64,000 nucleotides of DNA from JASLDZ01 sp038226305 (GTDB lineage Bacteria; Pseudomonadota; Alphaproteobacteria; Caulobacterales; Caulobacteraceae). The number at the start of each line of letters is the position of its first letter. The first letter of the stretch is position 1. The notes below the pieces were generated by a model. It was not told the DNA's origin and made no database searches. It was given only the letters and a program-made list of their open reading frames with translations. Positions 7,955 to 16,155 of the stretch are shown here, in pieces. Position numbers and translations under genes: made by a program. Location of the stretch: positions 124,001 to 188,000 of the forward strand of contig JBBRQN010000004.1 of assembly GCA_038226305.1 (NCBI GenBank), given 5' to 3'.

Positions 7955-8836
7955 ATGCTCTCATCACACCGCCGCAACGCGATCGCCGGTGCTTTGGGCG
8001 TGACGGTCCTGACCGCCGCCGCCGGGGCCCAGGCGCACGTCGTCCTCAACCCGCCCGAGGCCGCCGCGGGCACCTCCTACCTCGGCGCCTTCCGCATCGG
8101 ACATGGCTGTGCAGGCGCAGCCACCACCGCCCTGCGGGTGGAGTTCCCAGCGGAGGTCACAGGCGTCAAGCCACAGGCCAAGGCGGGCTGGGCCATCGAG
8201 ATCGAGCGAGAACCCCTGGCTGCACCCATCCCCGGGGAGGGCACCCGCCTCGTTTCGGATCGGGTCAAGGCGATCACCTGGCGCGGCAAGTTGCCAGACG
8301 ATCAGTTCGACGAGTTCGGCGTCATGGCCCGGCTTCCGGCCACCGGTGGCCCGATCTACTTCACTGCGGTGCAGACCTGCGACGCCATCATCGAGCGCTG
8401 GGAGGAGCGGCCTGCGCCCGGCCAGACGTCACGGGACCTGCGCCACCCCGCGCCGATGCTGAAGCTCACAGGCGCAGCACCGGTGACGCCCGTCACGGCA
8501 ACGGCTGCCGTGCCTGTGCCTCTGCCGCAGAACGTGAAGCTTGCGAACGGGGCCTTGGTCACGGCGACGGGAGCCCCCCTCTACCTCTTCAAGCACGACA
8601 CCATGGTGGGCATGTCGCACTGCGAGGGCGAATGCTCAGCGGCCTGGCCGCCGCTGCGTGCGCTGGCATCGAAGCCACCCAAGGGCTGGAGCAAGGTCGA
8701 ACGCGCCGATGGATCGCTGCAGTGGGCGTTCCAGGATCGGCCGCTCTACACAACGACGCTTACGGGTTCCCGGTTGGCGGAGGCTTTGGCCCCCGGCGGC
8801 GCCTGGGCACCTGCTCGCGTGTCAGCGGGTCGCTAG
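7955..8836 (+). CDS. YcnI-like (DUF1775) domain fused to a PF03640 secreted repeat
   Basis: 293 residues, exported. After the signal peptide the mature protein probably starts AHVVLNPPEA, as in YcnI copper-binding proteins where an N-terminal His binds Cu(II). RIGHGC, TWRGKLPDDQFDEFG and IIERWEE (with the Trp that caps the site in YcnI) belong to this domain, about residues 22-165. A Pro/Val linker leads to about residues 190-280 with LANGALVTATGAPLYLF, MSHCEGECSAAWPP and WAFQDRPLYTT, the YxFxxD-type lipoprotein repeat PF03640. ATG 7955 is chosen for AAAAGG about 9 bases upstream; TTG 7928 and ATG 7946 are alternatives. It is likely a periplasmic copper chaperone with an added redox/haem-associated module. 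The joining of these two domains is unusual to me. Confidence 0.75.
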   Translation: MLSSHRRNAIAGALGVTVLTAAAGAQAHVVLNPPEAAAGTSYLGAFRIGHGCAGAATTALRVEFPAEVTGVKPQAKAGWAIEIEREPLAAPIPGEGTRLVSDRVKAITWRGKLPDDQFDEFGVMARLPATGGPIYFTAVQTCDAIIERWEERPAPGQTSRDLRHPAPMLKLTGAAPVTPVTATAAVPVPLPQNVKLANGALVTATGAPLYLFKHDTMVGMSHCEGECSAAWPPLRALASKPPKGWSKVERADGSLQWAFQDRPLYTTTLTGSRLAEALAPGGAWAPARVSAGR

Positions 8837-8857
8837 GCCCAACGACGACCGGCGGCG

Positions 8858-9943
8858 TCAGCCCCACTCTGCAAGCAGCGCTTCGGCGGTAAGCGTCGAG
8901 CCCGGCTGCACGGCTCCCGGCGTCTTCGAGAAGCGGGGGGCGGGGGCGGGCTGGTCGACGCCGCCGGGGGAGGTGAACGTGCCACGGGCCACGTTGTGCG
9001 GATGGTGCGGGGCCTCGGCCAGGGTCAGCACCGGCGCCACGCAGGCGTCTGTGCCGGCGAAGACCTCCATCCAGGCGTCGCGAGAGCGGGTGGCGACGGC
9101 CGCGCCGATGGCGGTGTGGATCTCGCCCCAGCGGTCGCGGTCCATCTGCGAGGGCAGGGTAGAGGCGTCGATCTCGAGCCCGGCCAGCAGGGCCGCGTAG
9201 AACTGCGGCTCAAGGGCCCCCACGGCGAGCCAGCCGCCGTCTGCACAGCGGTAGGTGTCGTAGAAGGGCGCACCCCCGTCGAGGAGGTTCGACCGGCGCT
9301 CGTCGCGCCACATGCCCATGGCCTTGAAGCCGTACATCATGGCCATGAGGGAGGCTGAGCCGTCGGTCATCGCCACGTCCACCACCTGCCCCTGGCCGGT
9401 GGCGCGGGCGTGGGTGAGGGCGGCCAGCACCCCGAAGGCGAGGTAGAGAGCGCCGCCGCCGAAGTCTCCCACGAGGTTCAGGGGCGGGATCGGCTTCTCC
9501 ACCGTGCCCACCGCGTGCAGGGCGCCGGAGAGCGCGATGTAGTTCATGTCGTGGCCCGCGGCGTGCGCGAAGGGGCCGGTCTGGCCCCAGCCGGTCATGC
9601 GCCCGAACACGAGCTTGGGGTTGGCGGCCAAGGCCTCGTCCGGCCCCAGCCCCAGCCGCTCCATCACGCCCGGGCGGAAGCCCTCGATCAGGATGTCGGA
9701 CCGGGCGATGATCGCGAGGCAGGTGGCCTTCGCGTCCGTTGCCTTGAGGTCGAGGTGCAGGGTGCGCCGCCCCCGGTGCGTCACGTCAAACGGCGCGACG
9801 TCGCGGGCGCCGGGCCGGTCGATCCGCACCACCTCGGCCCCGAGATCGCTGAGCAGCATGCCGCAGAACGGTGCCGGGCCGATGCCCGCGAACTCCACTA
9901 CCCGCACGCCCGTGAGCGGCCCCGTCGTTTCCCGCGTTTCCAT
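8858..9943 (-). CDS. CaiB/BaiF CoA-transferase family III, probable alpha-methylacyl-CoA racemase
   Basis: 361 residues. Family III fold with LTGVRVVEFAGIGPAPF at the N-terminus, ADLGAEVVRID-like LSDLGAEVVRIDRPG, and the racemase signature GHDMNYIALSGALH carrying the catalytic His. VVDVAMTDGSASLM supplies the Asp used as a racemase base rather than as a CoA-transferase nucleophile. It would epimerise 2-methyl-branched acyl-CoA in the cytoplasm so that beta-oxidation can proceed. It stands alone, divergent from the permease gene at 10076. A true CoA-transferase role is less likely given the GHDMNY motif. Confidence 0.82.
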   Translation of the reverse strand: METRETTGPLTGVRVVEFAGIGPAPFCGMLLSDLGAEVVRIDRPGARDVAPFDVTHRGRRTLHLDLKATDAKATCLAIIARSDILIEGFRPGVMERLGLGPDEALAANPKLVFGRMTGWGQTGPFAHAAGHDMNYIALSGALHAVGTVEKPIPPLNLVGDFGGGALYLAFGVLAALTHARATGQGQVVDVAMTDGSASLMAMMYGFKAMGMWRDERRSNLLDGGAPFYDTYRCADGGWLAVGALEPQFYAALLAGLEIDASTLPSQMDRDRWGEIHTAIGAAVATRSRDAWMEVFAGTDACVAPVLTLAEAPHHPHNVARGTFTSPGGVDQPAPAPRFSKTPGAVQPGSTLTAEALLAEWG

Positions 9944-10075
9944 CGCCCGTTCCCTCTTTTGCCAGGAGGATCAGCACGCCCCGCCGCGTCCGGGCAAGAC
10001 ATACGCGACGTCAACCGGCATCCGGTGGAGCCAAGCGCCCGCAGCGGCGTTGGCTTGCCTCTCAGGGGGGGATGC

Positions 10076-11860
10076 ATGACGCTGCAACAGGGACTGGCCT
10101 TCGCCGTGATCGGCGGCGCGGTGGCGATGTTCGCCTGGGGCCGGTTCCGCTACGACCTCGTGGCGCTGTCGGCGCTCCTGGTCGGGGTGCTGCTGGGGCT
10201 GGTGAAGCCGAACGAGGCGTTCACCGGCTTCACCTCCGACGTGGTGGTGATCATCGCCACCGCGCTCGTGGTGTCGGCGGCCGTGCAGCGCTCCGGCGTG
10301 ATCGAGATCACCCTGCGCCCGATCATAAACCGGCTGAAGTCCGCGAACTCGCAGGTGCCTGTGATGGCGGGCATCACGGGCCTGCTCTCCATGCCGACGA
10401 AGAACGTGGGCGCCCTGGCGATCCTGATGCCTGTGGCCCTGCAGATGGCGAAGAAGACGGGCACGTCGCCGTCTTCGATCCTCATGCCCATGTCGTTCAT
10501 GTCGCTCCTCGGTGGGCTGGTGACCCTCGTGGGCACGTCCACCAACATCATCGTCAGCCAGGTGCGGCAGGAGACGCTGGGCAAGCCGTTCCAGATGTTC
10601 GACTTCGCCCCCGTGGGGCTCGCGCTCGCAGCCGTGGGCCTCGTGTTCGTCAGCGTGGCTTGGCGGCTTCTGCCCAAGGACAGGCAGGGACAGGCGGGCA
10701 TGGCCGATGCGGTCTCCGGCGCCGATTACGCGATGGAGGCCACAGTGCCGGCCGACTGGCCGGATGCCCTGGCCACCCTGGCCGACCTGAAGCTTGGCGA
10801 CGACGGCGTGCGCCTCTCAGCCCTGATCTCCGGCACGGGGCGCAACGCCCGTCCGTTGCCCGATGCGCGACTGCAGCCTGGCGACATCCTGGTTCTGGAA
10901 GGCGAGCACGAGGCGCTCGACCGGGTGCTGGGCCGCACCCCCCTGGTGGCCGAGCGCCAGGGCTCCGAGGTCGCGAAGAGCGACGCCTCAGAGGAGATGC
11001 GCTCGGTGGAGGCGGTGGTGCAGGGCGGCTCTGTGCTGGTCGGCCGATCGGCGCAGCGGCTGCAGCTCAAGGTGCAGTACGGCGTCAACATCCTGGCCGT
11101 GGGCCGCGAGGGTGAGCGCATCACCCAGAGGCTGCGGGACGTCACCCTGAAGGAGGGTGACATCCTGGTGCTGCAGGCGGGTGAGAAAGCGTTGCCCGAC
11201 GCCATGAAGACCCTGGGCGTGCTGCCGCTGGCCGAACGGGAGCTGCGACTGGGTGGAACCCGTCGCCGCTGGAGCCCGCTGATCATCCTGGCCCTCGCGA
11301 TGGTGTTGGTGGCCTTCAAGGTGGTGCCCATCGCCATCGCCTTCTTCGGCGCCTCGGTGCTCATCGTGGCGACGGGCGGGCTCTCCATGCGGGCGGCCTA
11401 TGACTCGTTCGAGGGGCAGGTGCTGGTGCTGATCGGGGCGCTGACGCCCTTGAGCGAAGCGGTGCGCCACACCGGCGGCACCGAGCTGATCGCAGGCAGC
11501 CTCGCCCACATGCTGAACGGGGCGCCGGGGCTGATCACCCTGGGCGCGCTGATGGTCACCGCCATGCTGTGCGCGCCGTTCCTGCACAACGCGCCGACGG
11601 TGCTGGTGCTGGGGCCGATCGGCGTGTCGCTGGCCAAGGCGCTGCACCTGAACCCGGACCCGTTCCTGATGGCCGTGGCCACCGGGGCCGGATGCGATTT
11701 CATCACGCCCATCGGCCACCAGTGCAACACGCTGGTGATGGGGCCGGGGGGCTACAAGTTCTCAGACTATGCGAGGCTGGGGGCGCCCCTTTCGGTGGCG
11801 GTGATCCTGATCGGAACCCCCCTGATCGCCTTCTTCTGGCCGCTCGCCCTTAAGGGGTGA
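10076..11860 (+). CDS. SLC13-family permease with two central RCK-C domains
   Basis: 594 residues. Two hydrophobic halves (about residues 1-200 and 400-594) flank two TrkA-C/RCK-C domains in the cytoplasmic middle (SALISGTGRNARPL with PGDILVLEG, and VNILAVGREGERI with EGDILVLQAG). SMPTKNVGALAILMP and VGTSTNIIVSQ in the first half, and FLHNAPTVLVLGP and GAGCDFITPIGHQCN in the second, are the paired substrate/sodium-site loops of the DASS/SLC13 group. It likely imports a dicarboxylate, sulfate or similar anion with sodium. The start ATG at 10076 follows a G-rich ribosome-binding site (AGGGGGGG). The same frame stays open far upstream but lies antisense to the CoA-transferase gene and is not coding. 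Confidence 0.85.
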   Translation: MTLQQGLAFAVIGGAVAMFAWGRFRYDLVALSALLVGVLLGLVKPNEAFTGFTSDVVVIIATALVVSAAVQRSGVIEITLRPIINRLKSANSQVPVMAGITGLLSMPTKNVGALAILMPVALQMAKKTGTSPSSILMPMSFMSLLGGLVTLVGTSTNIIVSQVRQETLGKPFQMFDFAPVGLALAAVGLVFVSVAWRLLPKDRQGQAGMADAVSGADYAMEATVPADWPDALATLADLKLGDDGVRLSALISGTGRNARPLPDARLQPGDILVLEGEHEALDRVLGRTPLVAERQGSEVAKSDASEEMRSVEAVVQGGSVLVGRSAQRLQLKVQYGVNILAVGREGERITQRLRDVTLKEGDILVLQAGEKALPDAMKTLGVLPLAERELRLGGTRRRWSPLIILALAMVLVAFKVVPIAIAFFGASVLIVATGGLSMRAAYDSFEGQVLVLIGALTPLSEAVRHTGGTELIAGSLAHMLNGAPGLITLGALMVTAMLCAPFLHNAPTVLVLGPIGVSLAKALHLNPDPFLMAVATGAGCDFITPIGHQCNTLVMGPGGYKFSDYARLGAPLSVAVILIGTPLIAFFWPLALKG

Positions 11861-11876
11861 GCGCCAGCCTCCCGCG

Positions 11877-12287
11877 TCAGCCCAAGGGCTGGGTGAGCGC
11901 CCACGATACGCCGAACGGGTCTTTCAGCATGGCATAGCGCGCACCCCAGAAGGCGTCGTGCGGGGCCATAATTGACGTGCCGCCGGCGTCGATCGCCCGG
12001 GCATAGGCGGCATCGGTATCGGCCACCGGCAGCATGATGTTGTAGCCGGCGGGCTGGACCAGCGGGTGGCCCTGCTCCGGCATCGGGTCGCTGAGCATCA
12101 CCGACACGCCGTTGATGTAGACGTGCACATGCACGCTGTGGCCGTGCTCGTTCTTGGGCATCCGCGCCACGTCTACGGCCCCGAAAGCCTTCACGTAGAA
12201 ATCGGAGGCGGCATAGGCGTCCGACACCATCAGGTAGGGGATCAGCTGGCCCTTCACCTCGGCCTGGGCGGGAGGAGTCTCACTCAT
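11877..12287 (-). CDS. VOC/glyoxalase-fold protein, PhnB-like
   Basis: 136 residues. One VOC domain with the PhnB-type pattern: LIPYLMVSDAYAASDFYVKAFGA at the start, VHVYINGVSVMLSDPMPEQG in the middle and DPFGVSWALTQP at the end. The family includes small metal-dependent enzymes and resistance proteins; many PhnB-like members have no known substrate. The gene converges on the SLC13 gene with a 16-bp gap and is divergent from the TraB/GumN gene. No function beyond the fold can be stated. Confidence 0.75.
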   Translation of the reverse strand: MSETPPAQAEVKGQLIPYLMVSDAYAASDFYVKAFGAVDVARMPKNEHGHSVHVHVYINGVSVMLSDPMPEQGHPLVQPAGYNIMLPVADTDAAYARAIDAGGTSIMAPHDAFWGARYAMLKDPFGVSWALTQPLG

Positions 12288-12422
12288 GGGTGCGTCCCTT
12301 CATCCTTGCGGCAGGTCGTGGCCTGCCCGTGCGTGATCCTAGCGTGTTCGCACGGGGGTCGCCGCGCCAATGGTGCTAGAGGAGGCGCGGCTGCGACAAC
12401 GCGGCTTTTGGCCGGAGGCGGG

Positions 12423-13292
12423 ATGCGTCGACTGATCGGGGGGCTGCTCGCCCTCGTACTGGCTGGAGCCGCCGGATCCGCAGCGGCCGAGCCTGCCCTG
12501 TGGGCCGTGCACGGCAAGGCCTCGACCGTCTACCTGTTCGGCACGGTGCATGTGCTGCGCAAGGACACGGCGTGGCGCTCGCCCAAGATCGACGCCGCCC
12601 TGGCGCTCTCCCGTGACCTCTGGCTGGAGATCGCGGACGGGGGCGATGCCACCAACGCGCAGGACCTGATGGAGAGCCTGGGCATGGACCGGGCGCACCC
12701 GCTGTCTACCAAGGCCCCCCCTGCCGACATCGCCCGGCTGGCCGGTGTGGCCAAGGCGCTGGGCGCCGAGGGCGGCGAGGTGCTGTTCGAGCCGATGCAG
12801 CCGTGGTTCGCGGCCCTGACCATCAGCCTCGCCCCCATCGTCGCGGCCGGCTACGACCCGCAGAGCGGCGTGGACAAGGTGCTGCAGGCCGAGGCAACCG
12901 CCGCAGGCAAGCCCGTGCGCGGCTTCGAGACCGCCAGCGGCCAGCTGCATTACCTCGCGGACCTGCCCGCCCCCTTGCAGGTGCAGTTCCTGGAGAGCGC
13001 TCTGGACGATTTCGACAAGGGGCCGGGCAAGCTCGACACCCTGGTCGCTGACTGGACGCGGGGCGACGTGGACGCCATCGCAGGCTCGGAACTCACCGAC
13101 ATGAAGGCGAAGCAGCCGCAGATCTACCGCACCCTGCTATCGGACCGGAACGCGCGTTTCGCCAAGGCCATCGCCGAGCGGCTGAGGTCTCCCGGCGTCA
13201 GCTTCGTGGCCGTGGGCGCCGCCCACCTCGCCGGGCCGGACAGCGTTCAGGCGAGGCTCGCCGAGCTGGGGATCGTCGCCGAGCGGCAGTAG
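12423..13292 (+). CDS. TraB/GumN family exported protein
   Basis: 289 residues with a cleavable signal peptide (residues 1 to about 22, ending GSAAAEPA). Family motifs: YLFGTVHVLRKDTAW near the N-terminus and FVAVGAAHLAGPDSV near the C-terminus, the two GTxH and GxxH segments of the TraB/PrgY/GumN (TIKI-like) group, some members of which are metal-dependent proteases. The ATG at 12423 follows GGAGGCGGG. It probably acts in the periplasm. Its substrate and physiological role are unknown. Confidence 0.8.
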   Translation: MRRLIGGLLALVLAGAAGSAAAEPALWAVHGKASTVYLFGTVHVLRKDTAWRSPKIDAALALSRDLWLEIADGGDATNAQDLMESLGMDRAHPLSTKAPPADIARLAGVAKALGAEGGEVLFEPMQPWFAALTISLAPIVAAGYDPQSGVDKVLQAEATAAGKPVRGFETASGQLHYLADLPAPLQVQFLESALDDFDKGPGKLDTLVADWTRGDVDAIAGSELTDMKAKQPQIYRTLLSDRNARFAKAIAERLRSPGVSFVAVGAAHLAGPDSVQARLAELGIVAERQ

Positions 13293-13298
13293 GCGGGG

Positions 13299-14105
13299 CT
13301 AGATCCCTGCGTACCACTCGTAGCCGCGGTCTTCCCAATAGCCGCCCTTGCCGCCGGCGATGCCCTTCAGCGAGTCGGTGACCTCGATGCGGGTGATGTA
13401 CTTCGCCTGCTTGTAGCCGAGCTGCCGCTCCACCCGCAGGCGCAGGGGGGCGCCGTGGGGGATGCTCAGCGGCTGGCCGTTCATGCTGTGGGCGATGATC
13501 GTCTGCGGGTGGTTGGCGTCGCGCAGGTCGATGCTCTCGTAATACTGGCCGGGGGCCTGCTGGCCGCCCTTGGCGGGCTCGCCCTCCAGGTTGTCGGCAC
13601 AGTGCAGCACCACGTATTTCGAGCCGGGCATCACGCCTGCGGTCTTGAGGAGGAGGCCCAGGGGCACCCCGGTCCACTGGCCGATGGCGCTCCAGCCCTC
13701 CACGCAGTCGTGCCGGGTGATCTGGGTGCGCGAGGGCAGCCTGCGCACCTCGTCGATACTGAGCGAGAGGGGTCGCGCCACCCGCCCGTCGACCACAAGC
13801 TTCCAGGCGGAAAACTTCTCGTCCACGGCCCTGGCATAGTCGTCGCCGCCCGGATGCAGGGTGCCGTTGGCCTTGAAGTTGGCCGAGATCTGCGAGGGCT
13901 TGTACTCCTTGGCCATCTGCCCGCCGCCGAGCACGAAGCTCTGCGTGGCGTAGGTCCAGCCCTCGGCGGCGTGCAGCACGCGCAGGAAGCTGGCCGAGTG
14001 GGTCAGCTTGTCGGCCTGCAGGATCGGCGAGCAGGCCGAAAGCACGAGGCCTCCCCCGCCAAGGGCGCCGGTGATCAGGGCGGTGCGTCGGGTGATGAGC
14101 GACAT
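13299..14105 (-). CDS. Molybdopterin-dependent oxidoreductase (sulfite-oxidase fold), Tat-exported
   Basis: 268 residues. The start at 14105 gives a twin-arginine signal (SLITRRTALITGALGGGG) ending in LSAC, so the protein is exported folded with its cofactor. RHDCVEGWSAIGQWTGVPL carries the Cys that ligates molybdenum in the sulfite-oxidase/YedY family. ADNLEGEPAKGG and the C-terminal GYWEDRGYEWYAGI are family-like. The cytochrome b gene is directly upstream with a 2-bp gap, so the two form an operon and probably a membrane-associated complex, the cytochrome exchanging electrons with the quinone pool. The substrate (sulfite, methionine sulfoxide or other) is not determined. It depends on the Tat system, whose genes are at 46.4-48.2 kb. 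Confidence 0.85.
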   Translation of the reverse strand: MSLITRRTALITGALGGGGLVLSACSPILQADKLTHSASFLRVLHAAEGWTYATQSFVLGGGQMAKEYKPSQISANFKANGTLHPGGDDYARAVDEKFSAWKLVVDGRVARPLSLSIDEVRRLPSRTQITRHDCVEGWSAIGQWTGVPLGLLLKTAGVMPGSKYVVLHCADNLEGEPAKGGQQAPGQYYESIDLRDANHPQTIIAHSMNGQPLSIPHGAPLRLRVERQLGYKQAKYITRIEVTDSLKGIAGGKGGYWEDRGYEWYAGI

Positions 14106-14107
14106 GG

Positions 14108-14980
14108 TCAGTCGTGCTCCGGCGCCACGGCGTATTTGCCGGTGATCATGGAGCCGATCTCGTTGATCGGCCCGGCGATGAACACCTCGACCACGTGGAC
14201 GAGGATGAAGAGGGTGATCAGGCTCATGCACACGAAGTGGATGGAGCGCGCCGACTGGCGACCGCCCACCAGATCCAGCATCCACGGAGCCAGACCGTTG
14301 AAGCCGGGCGACATGGCGAGCCCGGTGTAGACCACCAGCAGCACCATGAGGATCAGCCCCAGATAGGCCAGCCGCTGCAGCACGTTGTAACGCTTGGCCG
14401 CTTCACCGGTGGGGTGCTTGAGCCGCACATGGTCGGCGACGGACTTGGGGATCGACTTGAGGTCGGCCACCGTCGGCACGATGTCGCGCTGGATGTGGCG
14501 GATCGACAGGCTCCAGATCAGGTAGACGAGGCCGTTCGTCACGAGGAGCCAGGCGAAGAAGAAGTGCCAGTGGCGGGCGTCCGCCAGATCCTGGAAGCTC
14601 GGGATCGTCAGCCAGGCCGGAAAGCCCCGGGCGGCGAAGTGGTCGCCCACCTTGGACCAGCCGAACAGGCCCGTGGTGTTGAAGTGCAGGCCCAGGACCT
14701 CGGTCACGCCCCGCGGCCCCTGCGGCGTGTTGATCGCGTGCAGGGAGAGCCAGCGGCCCTTGGTATCGAACTCCGACCCGCCGCTGCCCCAGTAGAGCGA
14801 GGGGTGGGCGTTGAAGATGTTGAGGCCCGAGCCGATCATGAAGAAGATCGCCAGGGCGTTGATCCAGTGGGTGATCCGCACCAGCACGGTGTGCCGGTAG
14901 ATGACCTCGCGCAGCCCCTTGCGGGCCGGTGCGGCCGCCGCGGGGGGCAGGGTATCGGGGTTGGCGACGGCGTCGCTCAC
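14108..14980 (-). CDS. Cytochrome b561-type membrane subunit for the molybdoenzyme
   Basis: 290 residues, four or more membrane helices. Candidate haem-ligand histidines sit in RITHWINALAIFFMIGSG, RHWHFFFAWLLV and in the last helices (IHFVCMSLITLFILVHVVEVF). This is the DUF4405/cytochrome b561 layout that anchors periplasmic molybdenum or hydrogenase subunits and links them to quinones. GTG at 14980 is preferred because GGGAG lies 8 bases upstream; GTG at 15010 would add ten residues. It is the first gene of the operon, and the promoter region upstream holds a long-spaced inverted repeat shared with the AraC gene. Confidence 0.82.
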   Translation of the reverse strand: MSDAVANPDTLPPAAAAPARKGLREVIYRHTVLVRITHWINALAIFFMIGSGLNIFNAHPSLYWGSGGSEFDTKGRWLSLHAINTPQGPRGVTEVLGLHFNTTGLFGWSKVGDHFAARGFPAWLTIPSFQDLADARHWHFFFAWLLVTNGLVYLIWSLSIRHIQRDIVPTVADLKSIPKSVADHVRLKHPTGEAAKRYNVLQRLAYLGLILMVLLVVYTGLAMSPGFNGLAPWMLDLVGGRQSARSIHFVCMSLITLFILVHVVEVFIAGPINEIGSMITGKYAVAPEHD

Positions 14981-15040
14981 GGCGTGATCTCCCGCTTCCA
15001 CATGAAGCACAGGGCGTCATTCGCCCCGCCAGCCCAGCTT

Positions 15041-15101
15041 GTTACATGTCGCCGTGGCGAAACAGGAGAAAGATGCGATCCTGAGGGCCTGCGCATGTAA
15101 C
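15041..15101. promoter_or_regulatory. Spaced 8-bp inverted repeat between the molybdoenzyme operon and araC-type gene
   Basis: GTTACATG (15041-15048) and CATGTAAC (15094-15101) are perfect inverted copies with centres 53 bp apart, about five helical turns, so both would face the same side of the DNA. They lie in the intergenic region between the divergent cytochrome b operon and the AraC-family gene, and could be paired operator half-sites permitting looping. The binding protein is inferred to be the adjacent AraC-type regulator. Confidence 0.5.
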
Positions 15102-15179
15102 CGTAAGCGCAGGGCAAGCGAACGAAGGCCAACACCCCGGCAGGCGGGGAAATGAACCGACGAAATTCAGGAGGCCGCT

Positions 15180-16085
15180 TTGCCTTTCGCTGCGATCACG
15201 CAACCGCGCCCAGCCATCTCGCCCCAGGCGTGGGGACGGTCGCTGCCGATCCCTCCGGTGCTGGCCAGTGACGAGCACGGCTGGCGAACCTCGGTGCTGC
15301 GCCGTTGGCGCGGATCGGCGGCGGCGATGAGCCAGCCTCCTCTGGATCACCACTACGTCGTGCTGCACCTTGGCGGCCCCAAGTCTGTCGAGCGCCGGGG
15401 TTCCGACGGTGTGTCACGCTTCGCCGTGGCCGAGGGTTCGCTCACCGTGGTGCCCGCAGGCGTCGCGTTCGAGTGGAAGACCACCGGCCCCATCGACTTC
15501 GCCCACCTCTACATATCCCCCGCCCGGTTCGACCGAGCCGTGGCCACCGTGTTCGACCGCGAGCCCTCGGCCGTGAAGCTGGAGGCGGGGGTCGGCGTGG
15601 TCGATCCCCTCTTGGCCGCTCTGATCGAGGCGATGCTGGCCGAGGTGGAGCAGCACAGCCCGTGGCGCTCGCCCTATCTCGACGCCCTGTTCGATGCCGC
15701 CGTGGTTCACCTCGCGGGGCGCCACTCCACGATCCGGCAGGTCGACAAGCCGTCTCGCCACTCCCTCGCTCCCAGCCGGCTGAAGCGGGTGCTGGAGCAT
15801 GTGGACGCGACCCTTGAGGCCCCGCTCACCCTGTCGGACCTCGCCGCCGTGGCAGGGCTCAGCCGCTTCCACTTCAGCCGGGCCTTCCGCAGCGCCGTGG
15901 GCGAAACGCCCCTGGCCTACGTTGCCAAAAAGCGGGTGGAGCGGGCCCGGGCGCTGCTGCGCTCAACCGAGCTGCCCCTGGCCGAGGTCGCCCGTCAGGC
16001 GGGGTTCACCTCGCCCGGCTATTTCTCCACCGCCTTCAAGCGCTCCACCGGGCTGAAGCCTTCGCTGTATCGCCAGCAGCTGTGA
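15180..16085 (+). CDS. AraC-family transcriptional regulator
   Basis: 301 residues. The N-terminal half resembles a cupin-type sensing domain (HHYVVLHLGGP, FAVAEGSLTVVPAGVAFEW). The C-terminal region (about 195-300) has the two AraC helix-turn-helix motifs: LTLSDLAAVAGLSRFHFSRAF and LAEVARQAGFTSPGYFSTAF. The start is TTG at 15180, supported by AGGAGG at 15169-15174 five bases away; no ATG fits. It is divergent from the molybdoenzyme-cytochrome b operon and probably controls it or the dehydrogenase gene downstream. The ligand is unknown. Confidence 0.85.
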   Translation: MPFAAITQPRPAISPQAWGRSLPIPPVLASDEHGWRTSVLRRWRGSAAAMSQPPLDHHYVVLHLGGPKSVERRGSDGVSRFAVAEGSLTVVPAGVAFEWKTTGPIDFAHLYISPARFDRAVATVFDREPSAVKLEAGVGVVDPLLAALIEAMLAEVEQHSPWRSPYLDALFDAAVVHLAGRHSTIRQVDKPSRHSLAPSRLKRVLEHVDATLEAPLTLSDLAAVAGLSRFHFSRAFRSAVGETPLAYVAKKRVERARALLRSTELPLAEVARQAGFTSPGYFSTAFKRSTGLKPSLYRQQL

Positions 16086-16155
16086 GCCTGGCCGCCGCTT
16101 CCCAGCGGGCGCGGCGGTGATACAGACGCGGTCGAGCAGCAGGGAGCAGCGCCAG

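Noticed and set aside
9410..10075. Upstream extension of the SLC13 permease frame
   Set aside because: It runs antisense through the CoA-transferase gene and has no family match; the permease start at 10076 has a good ribosome-binding site and the normal N-terminus.
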